Notes: generated from the letters alone by a model not told the origin. A DNA stretch of 64,000 nt from Pseudomonas spelaei (GCF_009724245.1 NZ_WNNK01000006.1:216675-280674), one strand, 5' to 3'; counted from the stretch's first letter, positions 20,001-30,046 are shown. Numbers and translations: made by a program.

Positions 20001-20594
20001 ATAGCGCAGCAGGAAGGCTAGGCCGAGGAACAACAGCACCACGCCCACCCGCAGCACGGTATTGCCGCCGAACAGCCAGTTGCGGGCGCCGCTGATGGCG
20101 CGTTCGATAAAGTTGGGGCCGCGTGGCACAACCGGCTCAGCCGGTCGCTCAGGCGCGCGCTCAACCGGCGCGGCACTCCAGATGTCTGCCGGCAGTGGGC
20201 GACTCGGTTCGGCCTCTATCGCGCAGAAGGCAGGTTCCAGATCGACGGGCAAATCCCAGACAAGCTCCGTGGGTGGCGCTGCCGCTGGGGTATCGGGAAT
20301 GGGATCTTCGGTAAAAAAGGGTTCGAGGGATCCGGGGACTTCAACCGCAGCACTGGACACGACCGGCTCTGCACCGGGCCTTTCCAGCAATGCCAGGCGT
20401 TGTTCGACCACCTTCAAGGCATTCTTGGTCGACTCCAACTGGCGGCCCTGCTCATCCGTCTGCGAGACCAGCATCCAGAGACGAATCGCCTGACCAACCC
20501 CCAAGCCGAATAGCCCGCCGATGAGCGCATCACTGAACCTCTCATCGAGTGTCCAACCGAACAGCAACCCAATCAGCATGAAGATCCATTGCAT
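17010..20594 (-). CDS. DUF2339 family polytopic membrane protein
   Basis: About 1194 residues from the ATG at 20594, preceded by AGGGA with eight-base spacing; a start at 20633 would add 13 unconvincing residues. The N-terminus has one membrane segment and a short coiled region. A proline- and acid-rich linker (about residues 90-170) follows, then roughly 25-30 hydrophobic segments to the end. No catalytic motif is obvious. It is coupled to the DUF3999 gene. A role in envelope or surface-polymer handling is only a guess. Confidence 0.85.
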   Translation of the reverse strand: MQWIFMLIGLLFGWTLDERFSDALIGGLFGLGVGQAIRLWMLVSQTDEQGRQLESTKNALKVVEQRLALLERPGAEPVVSSAAVEVPGSLEPFFTEDPIPDTPAAAPPTELVWDLPVDLEPAFCAIEAEPSRPLPADIWSAAPVERAPERPAEPVVPRGPNFIERAISGARNWLFGGNTVLRVGVVLLFLGLAFLLRYATEGMVVPIELRYAGVAACAVGLLGLGWWLRLRNSNYGLMLQGTGVAVLYLTVFAAMRLHPLLDPGAALGLLVAVTVFSAILAITQNALGLACAAALGGFAAPILTSTGAGSHVALFSYFALLNAGILGIAWFKAWRLLNLIGFVGTFGIGFAWGMRSYTPELLWSTEPFLVLFFLMYLAIGLLFARRKLLEMTDAPEDDSRGALLRWSAAKGDYVDGSMLFGPPLVGFGLQFALVQHLEFAAAFSALGLGIIYMGLARLLQGGRALLLAETCLALGVIFASLAIPLGLDARWTAAAWAVEGAGIFWLGLRQQRPLARAFGLLLQVGSAIAFLSELRVGESNLLDGAPLGALLLGAALLFSFYQLRKAPLEQAADWERQGLPVLASVGLGFLYLLAPLLLSTHGTAISWALAGLVTLVVGLRIGSRTFLFTAFAVQLLGGALFLLRLQGASGDSGAVFSAGWSGLLTASLIGLALIGGMLLAARDEMVRNDVRLLRGLSVVLLAGLVLINLAVLFVLPWEMASGVWAASGLLIIWLSLYLQQRVSFVFGLLLQVIGGCSFLLAIPDLLGPLTSEGLRPLGHSGFWTPMVLGLAALVGAWRLQRGSQSPVFEVLKLHQLSDLLLVWGAAWWTLALTSEVLRFAPQAVQGTLLLAVAAVSVAIWAVLALRLQWASLGLLCTLLIPAAGVVLLGAWDSRYHPAANFAWMAWIAVFAVHFISLRRLALIIPEKILSAAHVLGCWLLIGVLALELRYGLLLLSEQYNAWRWLGWAILPSLYLVLAAAPRSWPWPVSAYPREYRVFVALPLAVLMLGWFWLANIFSDGTAEPLPYLPLLNPLDLGLLFALLGVYLWSRSAAPQMGVRGEQIAQGVAGISLFVFFTALVMRTAHHWGGVPFQLDALLESMLVQAGLSIVWTLIALGLMIGGHLRHRREVWLIGAALIAVVVAKLFFVELSNRGGLARIVSFIGVGVLLLVVGYFAPLPPKRVEPVVETEGASS

Positions 20595-20635
20595 GGTCGA
20601 TATCCCTAAGCAGCCCAAGGCGGGCAAATGCAAAG

Positions 20636-20734
20636 CCTGTAGCCGCTGGCTGCGATAAGGCCGAAGGCCTTCAGCGATCTTCAGATCGTGCGAGCCCTTC
20701 GGGCTCGATCGCAGCCTGCGGCAGCGGCTACAGG
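20636..20734. repeat. Inverted repeat, CTGTAGCCGCTG family
   Basis: CCTGTAGCCGCTG at the left end pairs with CAGCGGCTACAGG at the right. The interior carries GAGCCCTTCGGGCTC and GGCCGAAGGCC hairpins. This is a second repeat family of fluorescent pseudomonads, distinct from the GTGGGAGC type; a shortened relative occurs at 37257. Confidence 0.8.
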
Positions 20735-20799
20735 TCCGCGCAGGTCAAACTGGTGCTTAGTATATCGACAAGGCCCGCTCCCACAATGGATCTTCAGCG

Positions 20800-23250
20800 C
20801 TAATCCAAGGCTTTCCAGATCTCCGTCGCGTACTCCCTGATCGTCCGGTCCGATGAGAACCAGCCCATGCGTGCCGTGTTGAGCACCGCCGAGCGCCACC
20901 ACTCCTTGGAGTCATGCCAATGCGCTTCAACCCGTGCCTGGGCATCCCAGTAAGAGTCGAAATCGGCGCACACCAGGAAGCGGTCGTAGTCGATCAACGA
21001 ATCGATCAGCCCGGCATAACGGCCCGGATCATCCGGCGAGAACACGCCGCCACGAATCGCTTGCAGCACATCGTTCAAACGATGGGAGGCGGCAATGTCC
21101 GGCCCGGCATTGAACTCGCCGGCGTGCTTGCGCGCTTCCACCTGCTGGGCGCTGAGGCCGAAGATAAACATGTGCTCAGCCCCCACGCGCTCGCACATCT
21201 CGACGTTGGCGCCATCCATCGTGCCAATGGTCAGCCCGCCGTTGAGGCCGAACTTCATGTTACTGGTGCCCGAGGCCTCGAAGCCGGCAGTGGAAATCTG
21301 CTCCGACAGGTCAGCCGCCGGAATGATGCTTTCCGCCAGGCTGACGTTGTAGTTGGGCAGAAACACCACTTTGAGCAAACCACGCACCGTCGGGTCGTTG
21401 TTTACGGTGCGGGCGATGTCGTTGGTCAGCTTGATGATCAGCTTGGCCTGGTGATAACTGGCCGCCGCCTTGCCGGCGAAGATCTTCACCCGAGGCACCC
21501 AATCGGTGCCCGGCTCCGCACGGATCGCCTGGTACAAGGCAACGGTGTGCAGCAGATTCAGCAGTTGGCGCTTGTACTCGTGGATCCGTTTGACCTGCAC
21601 ATCGAACATCGCCGCCGGATTGACCGAAATCCCCAGGCGCTCGTGAATGATGTCCGCCAGCGCCCTTTTACTGTGCAGGCGCTGTTCAGCGAAGGCTTTG
21701 CGGAACGCCTGCTTCTCGGCAAACGTTTCCAGCTCCACCAGACGCTGCTCGATGTTGTCGAGAATGTCCGGGCCCAGCGCTTCCACCAGCATCGCCGTGA
21801 GCTTGGGGTTAGCCTGGAACAACCAGCGGCGGAAGGTAATGCCGTTGGTCTTGTTGTTGATCCGCTCCGGGTAGAGCTTGTGCAGTTCGGAGAACACCGT
21901 ACTGCGCATCAACTGGGTGTGCAGGCCGGACACGCCGTTGACACTGTGGGAGCCGAGGAACGCCAGGTTGCCCATGCGCACGCGGCGACCGTTGTCCTCT
22001 TCGATCAGTGATACCGCCCGCAGCACGTCAAAATCATGGATGCCCTTGGCCCGCAGGGAGTCGATGTGCTGGGCGTTGATCAGGTAGATGATCTGCATGT
22101 GCCGCGGCAGCATGCGTTCCATCAAGCCTACCGGCCAGGTTTCCAGGGCTTCGGGGAGCAAGGTGTGGTTGGTGTAGGACAATGTTTCGACGGTGACTTG
22201 CCACGCCGCATCCCAGGCGATGTCGTGCAGGTCCACCAGTTGGCGCATCAATTCGGCCACGGCAATGGACGGGTGGGTGTCGTTGAGCTGGATCGCCGCG
22301 TGCTCACCCAGGCTCAGCACCGAGCCGTGCATGTTTTTATGGCGGCGCAGCAAATCCTGTAAGGAAGCTGAGACGAAGAAGTATTCCTGGCGCAGACGCA
22401 ATTCCTGCCCTGCTTCGGTGCTATCGGCCGGGTAAAGCACCCGAGAGATGCTTTCGGCCCGGGCCACTTCGGCCACGGCGCCCAGGTGATCACCGGCATT
22501 GAAACGCTCCAGGTGCAAATCTTCCACCGCCCGCGCACGCCACAGTCGCAAGGTGTTGACGCTGGCGCCGCGCCAGCCGACGACCGGCGTGTCGTAGGCC
22601 ACCGCCCGTACGGTTTCATTGGGCGTCCAGACCTGGATCGACTTGCCGGCGGCGTCCAGCACCGTCTCCACCGCGCCACCAAAGCCGATCGGGTAAATCA
22701 CTTCGGCCCGTTCGAACTCCCACGGGTTGCCGAAATCCAGCCAGCGTTCGGTCTGCTCCTGCTGCCAACCATCGACAATCGCCTGGCGGAACAAGCCGTG
22801 CTCATAGCGGATGCCATAGCCATGGCCGGCAATCCCCAAGGTCGACATGCTTTCCATGAAGCACGCCGCCAACCGCCCAAGGCCACCGTTGCCCAGGGCC
22901 GCATCGGGCTCCAGCAGGCGAATGCGCTCCAGGTCCACGCCCAGCTCGCTCAACGCCTCGCGCGCCACGTCCAGCAGCCCGAGGTTGCTCAAACTGTCAA
23001 AGAGCAGGCGGCCGATCAGGAATTCCAGGGAGAGGTAATAGACCCGCTTCTGTCCCTTGCGGTAGATATGCCGGGTATGGTCCATCCAGTGGTCGACCAT
23101 ATGGTCCCGCGCAGCCAGGGCAATAGCCTCGAACCAGTCATGATCGAACGCGTGATCGGGATCCTTGCCCACCGCGTAGGTGAGTTTGGTCAAGACGGCA
23201 TCGCGAAATGCGGCTACCTCTGCTTCTCGTACAAGCGGTTCCTGAGACAT
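20800..23250 (-). CDS. glgP: Glycogen phosphorylase
   Basis: 816 residues, usual length. It releases glucose-1-phosphate from alpha-1,4-glucans. The PLP-lysine region EASGTSNMKFGLNGG and the following GTMDGANVEM are present, as are GNGGLGRLAACFMES and the KRIHEYKRQLLN motif. It stands alone here, without other glycogen genes beside it. Confidence 0.96.
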   Translation of the reverse strand: MSQEPLVREAEVAAFRDAVLTKLTYAVGKDPDHAFDHDWFEAIALAARDHMVDHWMDHTRHIYRKGQKRVYYLSLEFLIGRLLFDSLSNLGLLDVAREALSELGVDLERIRLLEPDAALGNGGLGRLAACFMESMSTLGIAGHGYGIRYEHGLFRQAIVDGWQQEQTERWLDFGNPWEFERAEVIYPIGFGGAVETVLDAAGKSIQVWTPNETVRAVAYDTPVVGWRGASVNTLRLWRARAVEDLHLERFNAGDHLGAVAEVARAESISRVLYPADSTEAGQELRLRQEYFFVSASLQDLLRRHKNMHGSVLSLGEHAAIQLNDTHPSIAVAELMRQLVDLHDIAWDAAWQVTVETLSYTNHTLLPEALETWPVGLMERMLPRHMQIIYLINAQHIDSLRAKGIHDFDVLRAVSLIEEDNGRRVRMGNLAFLGSHSVNGVSGLHTQLMRSTVFSELHKLYPERINNKTNGITFRRWLFQANPKLTAMLVEALGPDILDNIEQRLVELETFAEKQAFRKAFAEQRLHSKRALADIIHERLGISVNPAAMFDVQVKRIHEYKRQLLNLLHTVALYQAIRAEPGTDWVPRVKIFAGKAAASYHQAKLIIKLTNDIARTVNNDPTVRGLLKVVFLPNYNVSLAESIIPAADLSEQISTAGFEASGTSNMKFGLNGGLTIGTMDGANVEMCERVGAEHMFIFGLSAQQVEARKHAGEFNAGPDIAASHRLNDVLQAIRGGVFSPDDPGRYAGLIDSLIDYDRFLVCADFDSYWDAQARVEAHWHDSKEWWRSAVLNTARMGWFSSDRTIREYATEIWKALD

Positions 23251-23490
23251 CGGTGCGACCTCGGGCGAGATAGAAGAAGGGAAAGGCTAGAGCCTAGACG
23301 GTCTGACAAATGGCAACGCCAGCGGTTCGGCAGTTTTTTCAATCGTCCCCATTGCCTGGAAAAGGATGCAGGGGCCGTGCCCGTTTATTTCTCAAAGCCA
23401 CCTTTGAGCTGAAACCTGCAAAATATTGTTCAAAAAACCACCAATCCCGGTATGATCCCGCGCCCGGATAACGCCCCTCTTGGAAACCTG

Positions 23491-23925
23491 ATGAAGCCTC
23501 AACTGATCGCCGCCGCGGAACTCGACCGTCTCGAAACGTGGCAGAAGTACTCCAGCCACATGTGTGGCGGCTGCGTGTCCAGCTGCTGCACCTTGCCGGT
23601 CGAGGTGAAGATCAAGGACCTGATTCGGATCGGCATCGTCGATGAGTTCGAACGTGGCGACCCGCCGAAGAACATCGCCAAGCGGCTGCAGAAGGAAGGG
23701 ATCGTCGAGCGCTTCAACTCAAAATCCGAGATCTTTACCCTGCAGCGCATGAGCAACAACGATTGCCTGTACCTGGATCGTAAGAGCCGTTTCTGCACTA
23801 TTTATGACAAGCGCCCGGATACTTGCCGCAATCACCCCAAGATCGGGCCACGGCCGGGGTATTGCGCTTATAAGCCGAAGGAAGTGGTGCGCGAGACTAA
23901 TTTGCGGACGCTCGATAAGTTTTAA
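23491..23925 (+). CDS. YkgJ-family cysteine-cluster protein
   Basis: About 144 residues if translation starts at 23491. The in-frame ATG at 23452 overlaps a good -10 hexamer (TATGAT at 23451-23456) and is less likely. The protein has CGGCVSSCCTLPVEV near the N-terminus and further Cys in FCTIYDKRPDTCRNHPK and GYCAYKP. That is the zinc- or iron-binding cysteine-cluster pattern of PF03692. Biochemical role is unknown. It is divergent from glgP. Confidence 0.82.
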   Translation: MKPQLIAAAELDRLETWQKYSSHMCGGCVSSCCTLPVEVKIKDLIRIGIVDEFERGDPPKNIAKRLQKEGIVERFNSKSEIFTLQRMSNNDCLYLDRKSRFCTIYDKRPDTCRNHPKIGPRPGYCAYKPKEVVRETNLRTLDKF

Positions 23926-23948
23926 GATTTTTATTGCCAGACAGGCCG

Positions 23949-24021
23949 CTATCGCAGGCAAGCCAGCTCCCACATTTTGAGCTGTGAACACATTCAAAGG
24001 TGGGAGCTGGCTTGCCTGCGA
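23949..24021. repeat. REP pair in reversed arrangement
   Basis: Here the copies point outward: ATCGCAGGCAAGCCAGCTCC comes first and GTGGGAGCTGGCTTGCCTGC last. Most other pairs in the window have the opposite order. Confidence 0.85.
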
Positions 24022-24058
24022 AAGGGCCTGCACAGCCACCGCACAAACCCCAGACAAA

Positions 24059-24097
24059 CAAAAACGCCCCCGACCTTGCGGTCGGGGGCGTTTTTTT
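24059..24097 (-). terminator. Terminator of typA
   Basis: ACGCCCCCGACC pairs with GGTCGGGGGCGT around TTGC, with A and T runs on either side. It may be bidirectional, serving typA and the convergent YkgJ-type gene. Confidence 0.9.
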
Positions 24098-24115
24098 GCC
24101 AGCTAACTAAATGAC

Positions 24116-25936
24116 TTAGTTACCGGACTTCTTCGCAGCGCGGGTACGCTCGCTTTCGCCCAGGATCTTCTTACGAAGACGGATGGACTTAGGAGTGACT
24201 TCACACAGTTCGTCTTCTTGTACGAATTCCAGAGCCTGCTCCAGCGTGAAGCGGATAGGCGGAACCAGAGCGATAGTTTCGTCTTTACCCGAAGCACGCA
24301 TGTTGTCGAGCTTCTTGCCTTTGGTTGGGTTGACGCCCAGGTCGTTGTCGCGGCTGTTGATGCCGACGATTTGACCTTCGTACACGTCTTCACCGTGACC
24401 CAGGAACAGTTTGCCGCGAGCTTGCAGGGTTTCCAGCGAGTAAGTCAGAGCCTTACCGGTAGCCACCGAAACCAGCACGCCGTTCTGACGGCCGGACATG
24501 TCGCCGGACTTCATCACGTCGTAACGGTCGAAGATCGAGGTCAGGATGCCTGCACCGGAGGTCAGGGTCAGGAACTCGTTACGGAAACCGATCAAGCCAC
24601 GAGCCGGGATGTTGTACTCAAGGCGCACACGGCCCTTGCCATCCGGAACCATGTTGGTCAGGTCGCCTTTACGGATACCGATCTGTTCCATGATCGAACC
24701 TTGCGATTCTTCTGGCAGGTCGATGGTCACGTTTTCGTACGGTTCGTGCTTCACGCCGTCAACCATACGGATGATCACTTCCGGACGACCAACACCCATT
24801 TCGAAGCCTTCGCGACGCATGGTTTCGATCAGTACCGAGAGGTGCAGCTCACCACGGCCGGAGACTTTGAACTTGTCAGCGGTGTCGCCTTCTTCAACGC
24901 GCAAGGCAACGTTGTAGAGCAGTTCTTTATCCAGACGCTCTTTGATGTTACGGCTGGTGACGAACTTGCCTTCACGGCCGCAGAACGGCGAGTCGTTAAC
25001 CTGGAAGGTCATCGAAACGGTTGGTTCATCAACGGTCAGCGGCTTCATCGCTTCAACGTTCTGTGGGTCGCACAGGGTGTCGGAGATGAACAGCGACTCG
25101 AAGCCGCTGATGCAGACGATGTCGCCGGCAGCTGCTTCTTCAACGTCTACACGGTGCAGACCGTGGTGACCCATCAGCTTCAGGATACGGCCGTTACGGC
25201 GCTTGCCGTCGGCATCGATCGCCACAACCTGGGTGTTCGGCTTGACGCGACCACGAGCGATACGGCCAACGCCGATAATGCCCAGGAAGCTGTTGTAGTC
25301 CAGTGCGGAGATTTGCATCTGGAACGGACCATCGCGGTCGACTTTCGGCGCAGGTACGTTGTCGACGATCGACTGGTACAGCGGGGTCATGTCTTCAGCC
25401 ATGTCGGTGTGGTCCAGACCGGCAATACCGTTCAGGGCCGAGGCGTAGACGACTTTGAAGTCCAGCTGTTCTTCGGTAGCACCCAGGTTGTCGAACAGGT
25501 CGAAGATCTGGTCCAGAACCCAGTCCGGACGTGCGCCTGGACGGTCAACCTTGTTGATAACCACGATTGGACGCAGGCCGGCTTCGAAAGCCTTCTTGGT
25601 CACGAAACGGGTTTGCGGCATAGGGCCGTCTTGAGCGTCAACCAGCAGCAGAACGGAGTCAACCATCGACATTACACGTTCAACTTCACCGCCGAAGTCG
25701 GCGTGGCCCGGGGTATCCACGATGTTGATGTGGTAGCCGTTCCAGTTGATGGCGGTGTTTTTCGCCAGAATGGTAATACCGCGCTCTTTCTCCTGGTCGT
25801 TGGAGTCCATCACGCGCTCGTCGTTGAGCTCGTTGCGCTCCAGGGTGCCGGATTGACGCAAGAGTTTGTCTACCAGGGTGGTCTTACCATGGTCAACGTG
25901 AGCAATGATGGCGATGTTACGTAGATTTTCGATCAC
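24116..25936 (-). CDS. typA: Ribosome-associated GTPase TypA/BipA
   Basis: 606 residues with a GTG start at 25936 (product begins [20 protein letters not shown]). G1 is AHVDHGKT, G3 DTPGH and G4 NKVD, followed by EF-G-like domains and the TypA-specific C-terminal domain. It acts on ribosome assembly and translation under stress. A strong terminator follows. Confidence 0.96.
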   Translation of the reverse strand: MIENLRNIAIIAHVDHGKTTLVDKLLRQSGTLERNELNDERVMDSNDQEKERGITILAKNTAINWNGYHINIVDTPGHADFGGEVERVMSMVDSVLLLVDAQDGPMPQTRFVTKKAFEAGLRPIVVINKVDRPGARPDWVLDQIFDLFDNLGATEEQLDFKVVYASALNGIAGLDHTDMAEDMTPLYQSIVDNVPAPKVDRDGPFQMQISALDYNSFLGIIGVGRIARGRVKPNTQVVAIDADGKRRNGRILKLMGHHGLHRVDVEEAAAGDIVCISGFESLFISDTLCDPQNVEAMKPLTVDEPTVSMTFQVNDSPFCGREGKFVTSRNIKERLDKELLYNVALRVEEGDTADKFKVSGRGELHLSVLIETMRREGFEMGVGRPEVIIRMVDGVKHEPYENVTIDLPEESQGSIMEQIGIRKGDLTNMVPDGKGRVRLEYNIPARGLIGFRNEFLTLTSGAGILTSIFDRYDVMKSGDMSGRQNGVLVSVATGKALTYSLETLQARGKLFLGHGEDVYEGQIVGINSRDNDLGVNPTKGKKLDNMRASGKDETIALVPPIRFTLEQALEFVQEDELCEVTPKSIRLRKKILGESERTRAAKKSGN

Positions 25937-26075
25937 TTGTGTATCTCGATCAGAGGATTCGGTGTGCTGACAGGTCGTGGCAGCGATTAACAGTAGAGTC
26001 AGGCCTTGCCGTTACAGCTTGACGGCAGAGTCGGGGGGCCGGTGACGCAGGCCACAGGCAAACAGCCCCGGGCTC

Positions 26076-27530
26076 TTAGCTCGGTCGATAAACGCGCACA
26101 TTGGCATGCCCCTCACTGAGCAAATGGTGGGCATGCAGGCGACTCATCACGCCTTTGTCGCAATACAACAGGTACTGACGGCTGTCATCCAGTTCCTTGA
26201 AACGTGCGTTCAATGCATAGAACGGCAACGTTTGTACGTCGATGCCAGTGATGTCCAGCGGCTCATCTTCAGCGGCATCCGGGTGACGGATATCGATGAC
26301 GATCTGGCCGGCCAGCGCTTCACTGACTTCTTCGATCTGCAAATCCTGGCCCAGTTCGTCGATCACGCGATCGATTGGCACCAGCTTGGCGTTCTCGAGC
26401 GCACGCTCCAGAATCGCCATGTCGAACTGTTGTTCTTCGTACTCCACGCGGTGACGCTTGGCGTGGGTCTTGGGGTTCACCGAAATGACCCCGCAGTATT
26501 CAGGCATGTGCTTGGCGAAGTCGGCGGTACCGATCTCGTTCGCCAGGTCGATGATGTCCTGTTTGTGGCTGGCGATCAGCGGGCGCAAGACCAGCTTCTC
26601 GGTCACACAGTCGATCAACGACAGGTTCGGCAACGTCTGGCTGGACACCTGGGAGATCGCCTCGCCGGTCACCAGTGCCTCGATCTGTAGCCGATCGGCA
26701 ATCCGGGACGCAGCGCGCAACATCATACGCTTCAATACTACGCCCATATGACTGTTATCGACTTTGCCGAGAATTTCTCCCAGGACTTCCTCGAACGGCA
26801 CGCTGACAAACAGCACGCGCTGGGAGCTGCCGTACTTCTTCCAGATATAGTGCGCGACTTCCATCACGCCCAATTCGTGTGCACGCCCGCCCAGGTTAAA
26901 GAAGCAGAAGTGGCTCATCAGCCCGCGGCGCATGATCTGGTAGGCCGCCACGGTAGAATCGAAACCGCCGGACATCAGTACCAGGGTCTGTTCCAGGGCG
27001 CCCAGCGGGTAGCCGCCGATGCTGTTGTGCTGGCTGTGGATCACAAACAACCGTTGGTCGCGAATTTCCATCCGCACTTCGATTTGCGGCTCTTTCAGGG
27101 AAATTCCGGCGGCGCCGCACTCACGACGCAGCTTGCTGCCGACGTATTTTTCGACGTCCATGGAGCTGAACGGGTGCTTGCCGGCACGCTTGCAGCGCAC
27201 GGAAAAGATCTTGCCTTCGAGCTCAGTACCGAAGTGCTGTTTGCACTTCTCGGTGATGTCGTCGAAGTCCCCCAGCGGGTACTCGTCAACCTGCAGGAAA
27301 TGCGCGATGCCCGGCATGCAGCTCAGGCGCTCGGTCATGTCCTTCAAGGCTTTGGCGTCGGTAATGCGGGTTTCCAGTTCGAGATTGTCCCACACGCCAT
27401 TCACCACCACAGCCGGGTCCAGATCGCGGAGCACGGCACGGATGTTCTTGGCCAACTGACGGATGAAACGCATCCGTACCGGTCGGCTCTTGATGGTGAT
27501 CTCGGGGAAGACTTTAACGATTAATTTCAT
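26076..27530 (-). CDS. thiI: tRNA 4-thiouridine synthase ThiI with C-terminal rhodanese domain
   Basis: 484 residues from the ATG at 27530, the family's length in Pseudomonas; a start at 27593 adds 21 unlikely residues. The protein has an N-terminal ferredoxin-like/THUMP region and the PP-loop [18 protein letters not shown]-terminal rhodanese domain has its catalytic Cys in [11 protein letters not shown]. It makes s4U8 in tRNA and may supply sulfur for thiamine synthesis. It is divergent from glnA. Confidence 0.93.
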   Translation of the reverse strand: MKLIVKVFPEITIKSRPVRMRFIRQLAKNIRAVLRDLDPAVVVNGVWDNLELETRITDAKALKDMTERLSCMPGIAHFLQVDEYPLGDFDDITEKCKQHFGTELEGKIFSVRCKRAGKHPFSSMDVEKYVGSKLRRECGAAGISLKEPQIEVRMEIRDQRLFVIHSQHNSIGGYPLGALEQTLVLMSGGFDSTVAAYQIMRRGLMSHFCFFNLGGRAHELGVMEVAHYIWKKYGSSQRVLFVSVPFEEVLGEILGKVDNSHMGVVLKRMMLRAASRIADRLQIEALVTGEAISQVSSQTLPNLSLIDCVTEKLVLRPLIASHKQDIIDLANEIGTADFAKHMPEYCGVISVNPKTHAKRHRVEYEEQQFDMAILERALENAKLVPIDRVIDELGQDLQIEEVSEALAGQIVIDIRHPDAAEDEPLDITGIDVQTLPFYALNARFKELDDSRQYLLYCDKGVMSRLHAHHLLSEGHANVRVYRPS

Positions 27531-27626
27531 GGAAACAGCGCGCACAGGGCCAGCCGAAAAAGGGGGGCGCGGATTATAGCGGAAATAGCTCAAGGTTTAA
27601 CCAGTTAATATACAAACGGCTTTGAA

Positions 27627-27643
27627 CGCACTAAAACGGGGCA
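27627..27643 (+). promoter_or_regulatory. NtrC-binding site upstream of glnA
   Basis: CGCACTAAAACGGGGCA matches the enteric NtrC enhancer pattern TGCACTAAAATGGTGCA at 14 of 17 positions. It lies about 130-145 bases upstream of the predicted start, a normal enhancer distance. Confidence 0.7.
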
Positions 27644-27746
27644 TTTGTGGTTTTTAGCGCTACATTGCGGTGCGCGATTTATGCCGTTTTAACGGATTGC
27701 ACCTTTATAGGGGCCATTTTGAGGCAAAAAGGCCATGTTGGCGCAC

Positions 27747-27762
27747 TGGCATGCAATTTGCT
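27747..27762 (+). promoter_or_regulatory. Sigma54 promoter of glnA
   Basis: TGGCATGCAATTTGCT has TGGC and TTGC at exact sigma54 spacing. The predicted start is about 27773, giving a leader of about 90 bases to the ATG at 27863. Confidence 0.88.
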
Positions 27763-27862
27763 CCCTTGTGAGGCAGGTTGCCTTGGTCGAGTATTCGCGC
27801 CGGCATCACCCACATTCTAAGGGCTACTCCACTACCCAGCCCGAAGCCACCCGGAGGACACT

Positions 27863-29269
27863 ATGTCGAAGTCGGTTCAACTCATCAAAGATCATGACGT
27901 CAAATGGATTGATCTGCGCTTCACGGACACCAAAGGCACTCAGCACCACGTGACCATGCCGGCTCGCGATGCGCTGGATGATGCTTTCTTCGAAGAAGGC
28001 AAAATGTTCGACGGCTCCTCCATCGCTGGCTGGAAAGGCATTGAAGCGTCCGACATGATCCTGATGCCGGACGACAGCACCGCCGTACTCGACCCGTTCA
28101 CCGAAGACCCAACGCTGATCATCGTCTGCGACGTGATCGAGCCGTCGACCATGCAAGGCTACGACCGTGACCCACGTGCGATCGCCAAGCGTGCCGAGGA
28201 ATACCTGAAGTCCACCGGTATCGGTGACACCGTATTCGTAGGCCCGGAGCCTGAGTTCTTCATCTTCGACCAAGTGAAGTTCAAGTCCGACATCTCCGGC
28301 TCGATGTTCAAAATCTATTCCGAACAAGGTTCGTGGATGTCCGACCAGGACATCGAAGGCGGCAACAAAGGCCACCGTCCAGGTATCAAAGGCGGCTACT
28401 TCCCGGTTCCACCATTCGACCACGACCACGAAATCCGTACCTCCATGTGCAACGCCATGGAAGAAATGGGCCTGGTTATCGAAGTTCACCACCACGAAGT
28501 GGCGACTGCCGGCCAGAACGAAATCGGCGTGAAGTTCAACACCCTGGTGGCCAAGGCTGACGAAGTTCAGACCCTGAAGTACTGCGTACACAACGTGGCT
28601 GATGCCTACGGTCGTACTGCTACCTTCATGCCTAAGCCGCTGTACGGCGATAACGGTTCGGGTATGCACGTTCACCTGTCCATCGCCAAAGATGGCAAGA
28701 ACACCTTCGCAGGCGAAGGTTATGCCGGCCTGTCCGACACCGCCCTGTACTTCATCGGCGGCATCATCAAGCACGGTAAGGCCCTGAACGGCTTCACCAA
28801 CCCGTCGACCAACTCCTACAAGCGTCTGGTCCCAGGTTTCGAAGCTCCAGTGATGCTGGCCTACTCGGCTCGCAACCGTTCCGCTTCGATCCGCATTCCT
28901 TACGTGTCCAGCCCTCGCGCTCGCCGTATCGAAGCTCGTTTCCCGGATCCGGCAGCCAACCCGTACCTGGCTTTCGCGGCCCTGGTAATGGCCGGCCTGG
29001 ACGGTATCCAGAACAAGATCCACCCAGGCGACGCCGCCGACAAAAACTTGTACGACCTGCCGCCTGAAGAGGCCAAAGAGATCCCACAAGTGTGCGGCAG
29101 CCTGAAAGAAGCCCTGGAAGAGCTGGACAAGGGCCGTGCGTTCCTGACCAAAGGCGGCGTGTTCAGCGACGACTTTATCGATGCCTACATCGCCCTGAAA
29201 AGCGAAGAAGAAATCAAGGTCCGCACCTTCGTACACCCACTGGAATACGAGCTGTACTACAGCTGCTGA
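27863..29269 (+). CDS. glnA: Glutamine synthetase type I
   Basis: 468 residues. It forms glutamine from glutamate, ammonia and ATP and is the main ammonium-assimilating enzyme. GSIb features are present: FDGSSI near residue 50 and the adenylylation Tyr in [12 protein letters not shown] near residue 400, so GlnE control is expected. GGAGGACACT precedes the ATG. NtrC/sigma54 elements lie upstream and a strong terminator follows. ntrBC is two genes downstream. Confidence 0.98.
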   Translation: MSKSVQLIKDHDVKWIDLRFTDTKGTQHHVTMPARDALDDAFFEEGKMFDGSSIAGWKGIEASDMILMPDDSTAVLDPFTEDPTLIIVCDVIEPSTMQGYDRDPRAIAKRAEEYLKSTGIGDTVFVGPEPEFFIFDQVKFKSDISGSMFKIYSEQGSWMSDQDIEGGNKGHRPGIKGGYFPVPPFDHDHEIRTSMCNAMEEMGLVIEVHHHEVATAGQNEIGVKFNTLVAKADEVQTLKYCVHNVADAYGRTATFMPKPLYGDNGSGMHVHLSIAKDGKNTFAGEGYAGLSDTALYFIGGIIKHGKALNGFTNPSTNSYKRLVPGFEAPVMLAYSARNRSASIRIPYVSSPRARRIEARFPDPAANPYLAFAALVMAGLDGIQNKIHPGDAADKNLYDLPPEEAKEIPQVCGSLKEALEELDKGRAFLTKGGVFSDDFIDAYIALKSEEEIKVRTFVHPLEYELYYSC

Positions 29270-29302
29270 TCCGGTAGCGCTGCTTGACGTAGCGTGATGA
29301 GA

Positions 29303-29330
29303 AAGACCTCCTTCGGGAGGTCTTTTTTTT
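29303..29330 (+). terminator. glnA terminator
   Basis: AAAGACCTCC pairs with GGAGGTCTTT around a TTCG tetraloop and is followed by eight T residues. This is a canonical Rho-independent terminator. Confidence 0.95.
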
Positions 29331-29380
29331 GCCTCAGGATAGCGCAGAGTCAGCCATCTGCTGTATTGACTGACATACCG

Positions 29381-29405
29381 TCATCGCGGGCAAGCCCGCT
29401 CCCAC
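29381..29405. repeat. Single REP abutting the chorismate mutase RBS
   Basis: TCATCGCGGGCAAGCCCGCT followed by CCCAC is one inverted REP copy. The AAGGAG ribosome-binding sequence of the next gene starts at once after it. Confidence 0.8.
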
Positions 29406-29418
29406 AAGGAGATCACCG

Positions 29419-29955
29419 TTGAAACGTCGACTTGCGTTCGCCCTGTTGTTCGTCAGCGCCAGTTCATTCGCTGCGCCACCCACCCTCACCCCACTGCTCG
29501 ACAGCATTGCCGAACGACTGGCGATCGCAGATCAGGTAGCCCTGAGCAAATGGGACAGCCACAAGCCCGTCGAAGATCGGGCACGGGAACAGGATGTGAT
29601 TGCCAGCGTGGTGGCTCAGGCGCCGAGCTACACACTGGCACCGGCGGCAGCCGAGCAATTTTTCTCGGCACAGATCGAGGCCAATAAATTGGTGCAGTAC
29701 GTCCACCTGTCTGACTGGCAGTTGCAAGGCAAGGCGCCCGATGACCCGCGCCCTGATTTGGTCGGGACCATTCGCCCGCAACTGGATCAGTTGCAAAAGC
29801 GCCTGCTGCAACAGCTCGCGGATTTCACCCCGGAACGCACCAACCCGCAGTGTCCGCAGTGGCTGGCGCAGGCTAATCACAAGCCCCAGGCAGACCCACT
29901 GCGCCAACTGGCAATGATCCGCGCCACCGCCGAACTGTGCATCTACAAGCACTAA
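29419..29955 (+). CDS. Secreted chorismate mutase, AroQ-gamma class
   Basis: 178 residues from a TTG start at 29419, with AAGGAG seven bases upstream. A signal peptide (MKRRLAFALLFVSASSFA) implies export to the periplasm. The mature protein has the AroQ helix pattern LLDSIAERLAIADQVALSKWDSHKPVEDRAREQ, with the conserved Arg, Lys and Glu residues and the extended C-terminal part of the gamma class. It would convert chorismate to prephenate outside the cytoplasm; the physiological purpose is unclear in this class. It lies between glnA and ntrB. Confidence 0.85.
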   Translation: MKRRLAFALLFVSASSFAAPPTLTPLLDSIAERLAIADQVALSKWDSHKPVEDRAREQDVIASVVAQAPSYTLAPAAAEQFFSAQIEANKLVQYVHLSDWQLQGKAPDDPRPDLVGTIRPQLDQLQKRLLQQLADFTPERTNPQCPQWLAQANHKPQADPLRQLAMIRATAELCIYKH

Positions 29956-29976
29956 AGCTGCGAACCCAATCAAAAT

Positions 29977-30046
29977 GTGGGAGCTGGCTTGCCTGCGATG
30001 ACGACGGCACATTCAAAACTGCTATCGCAGGCAAGCCAGCTCCCAC
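29977..30046. repeat. REPIN between chorismate mutase and ntrB
   Basis: Inverted copies of GTGGGAGCTGGCTTGCCTGC flank a short spacer. It lies just upstream of the ntrB control region. Confidence 0.9.

Noticed and set aside
24218..25924. Open frame antisense to typA (568 codons)
   Set aside because: Fully inside typA, which has all GTPase motifs. The product composition is typical of a shadow frame.
27824..29236. Open frame antisense to glnA (470 codons)
   Set aside because: glnA is certain and highly expressed; the antisense frame arises from strong codon bias.
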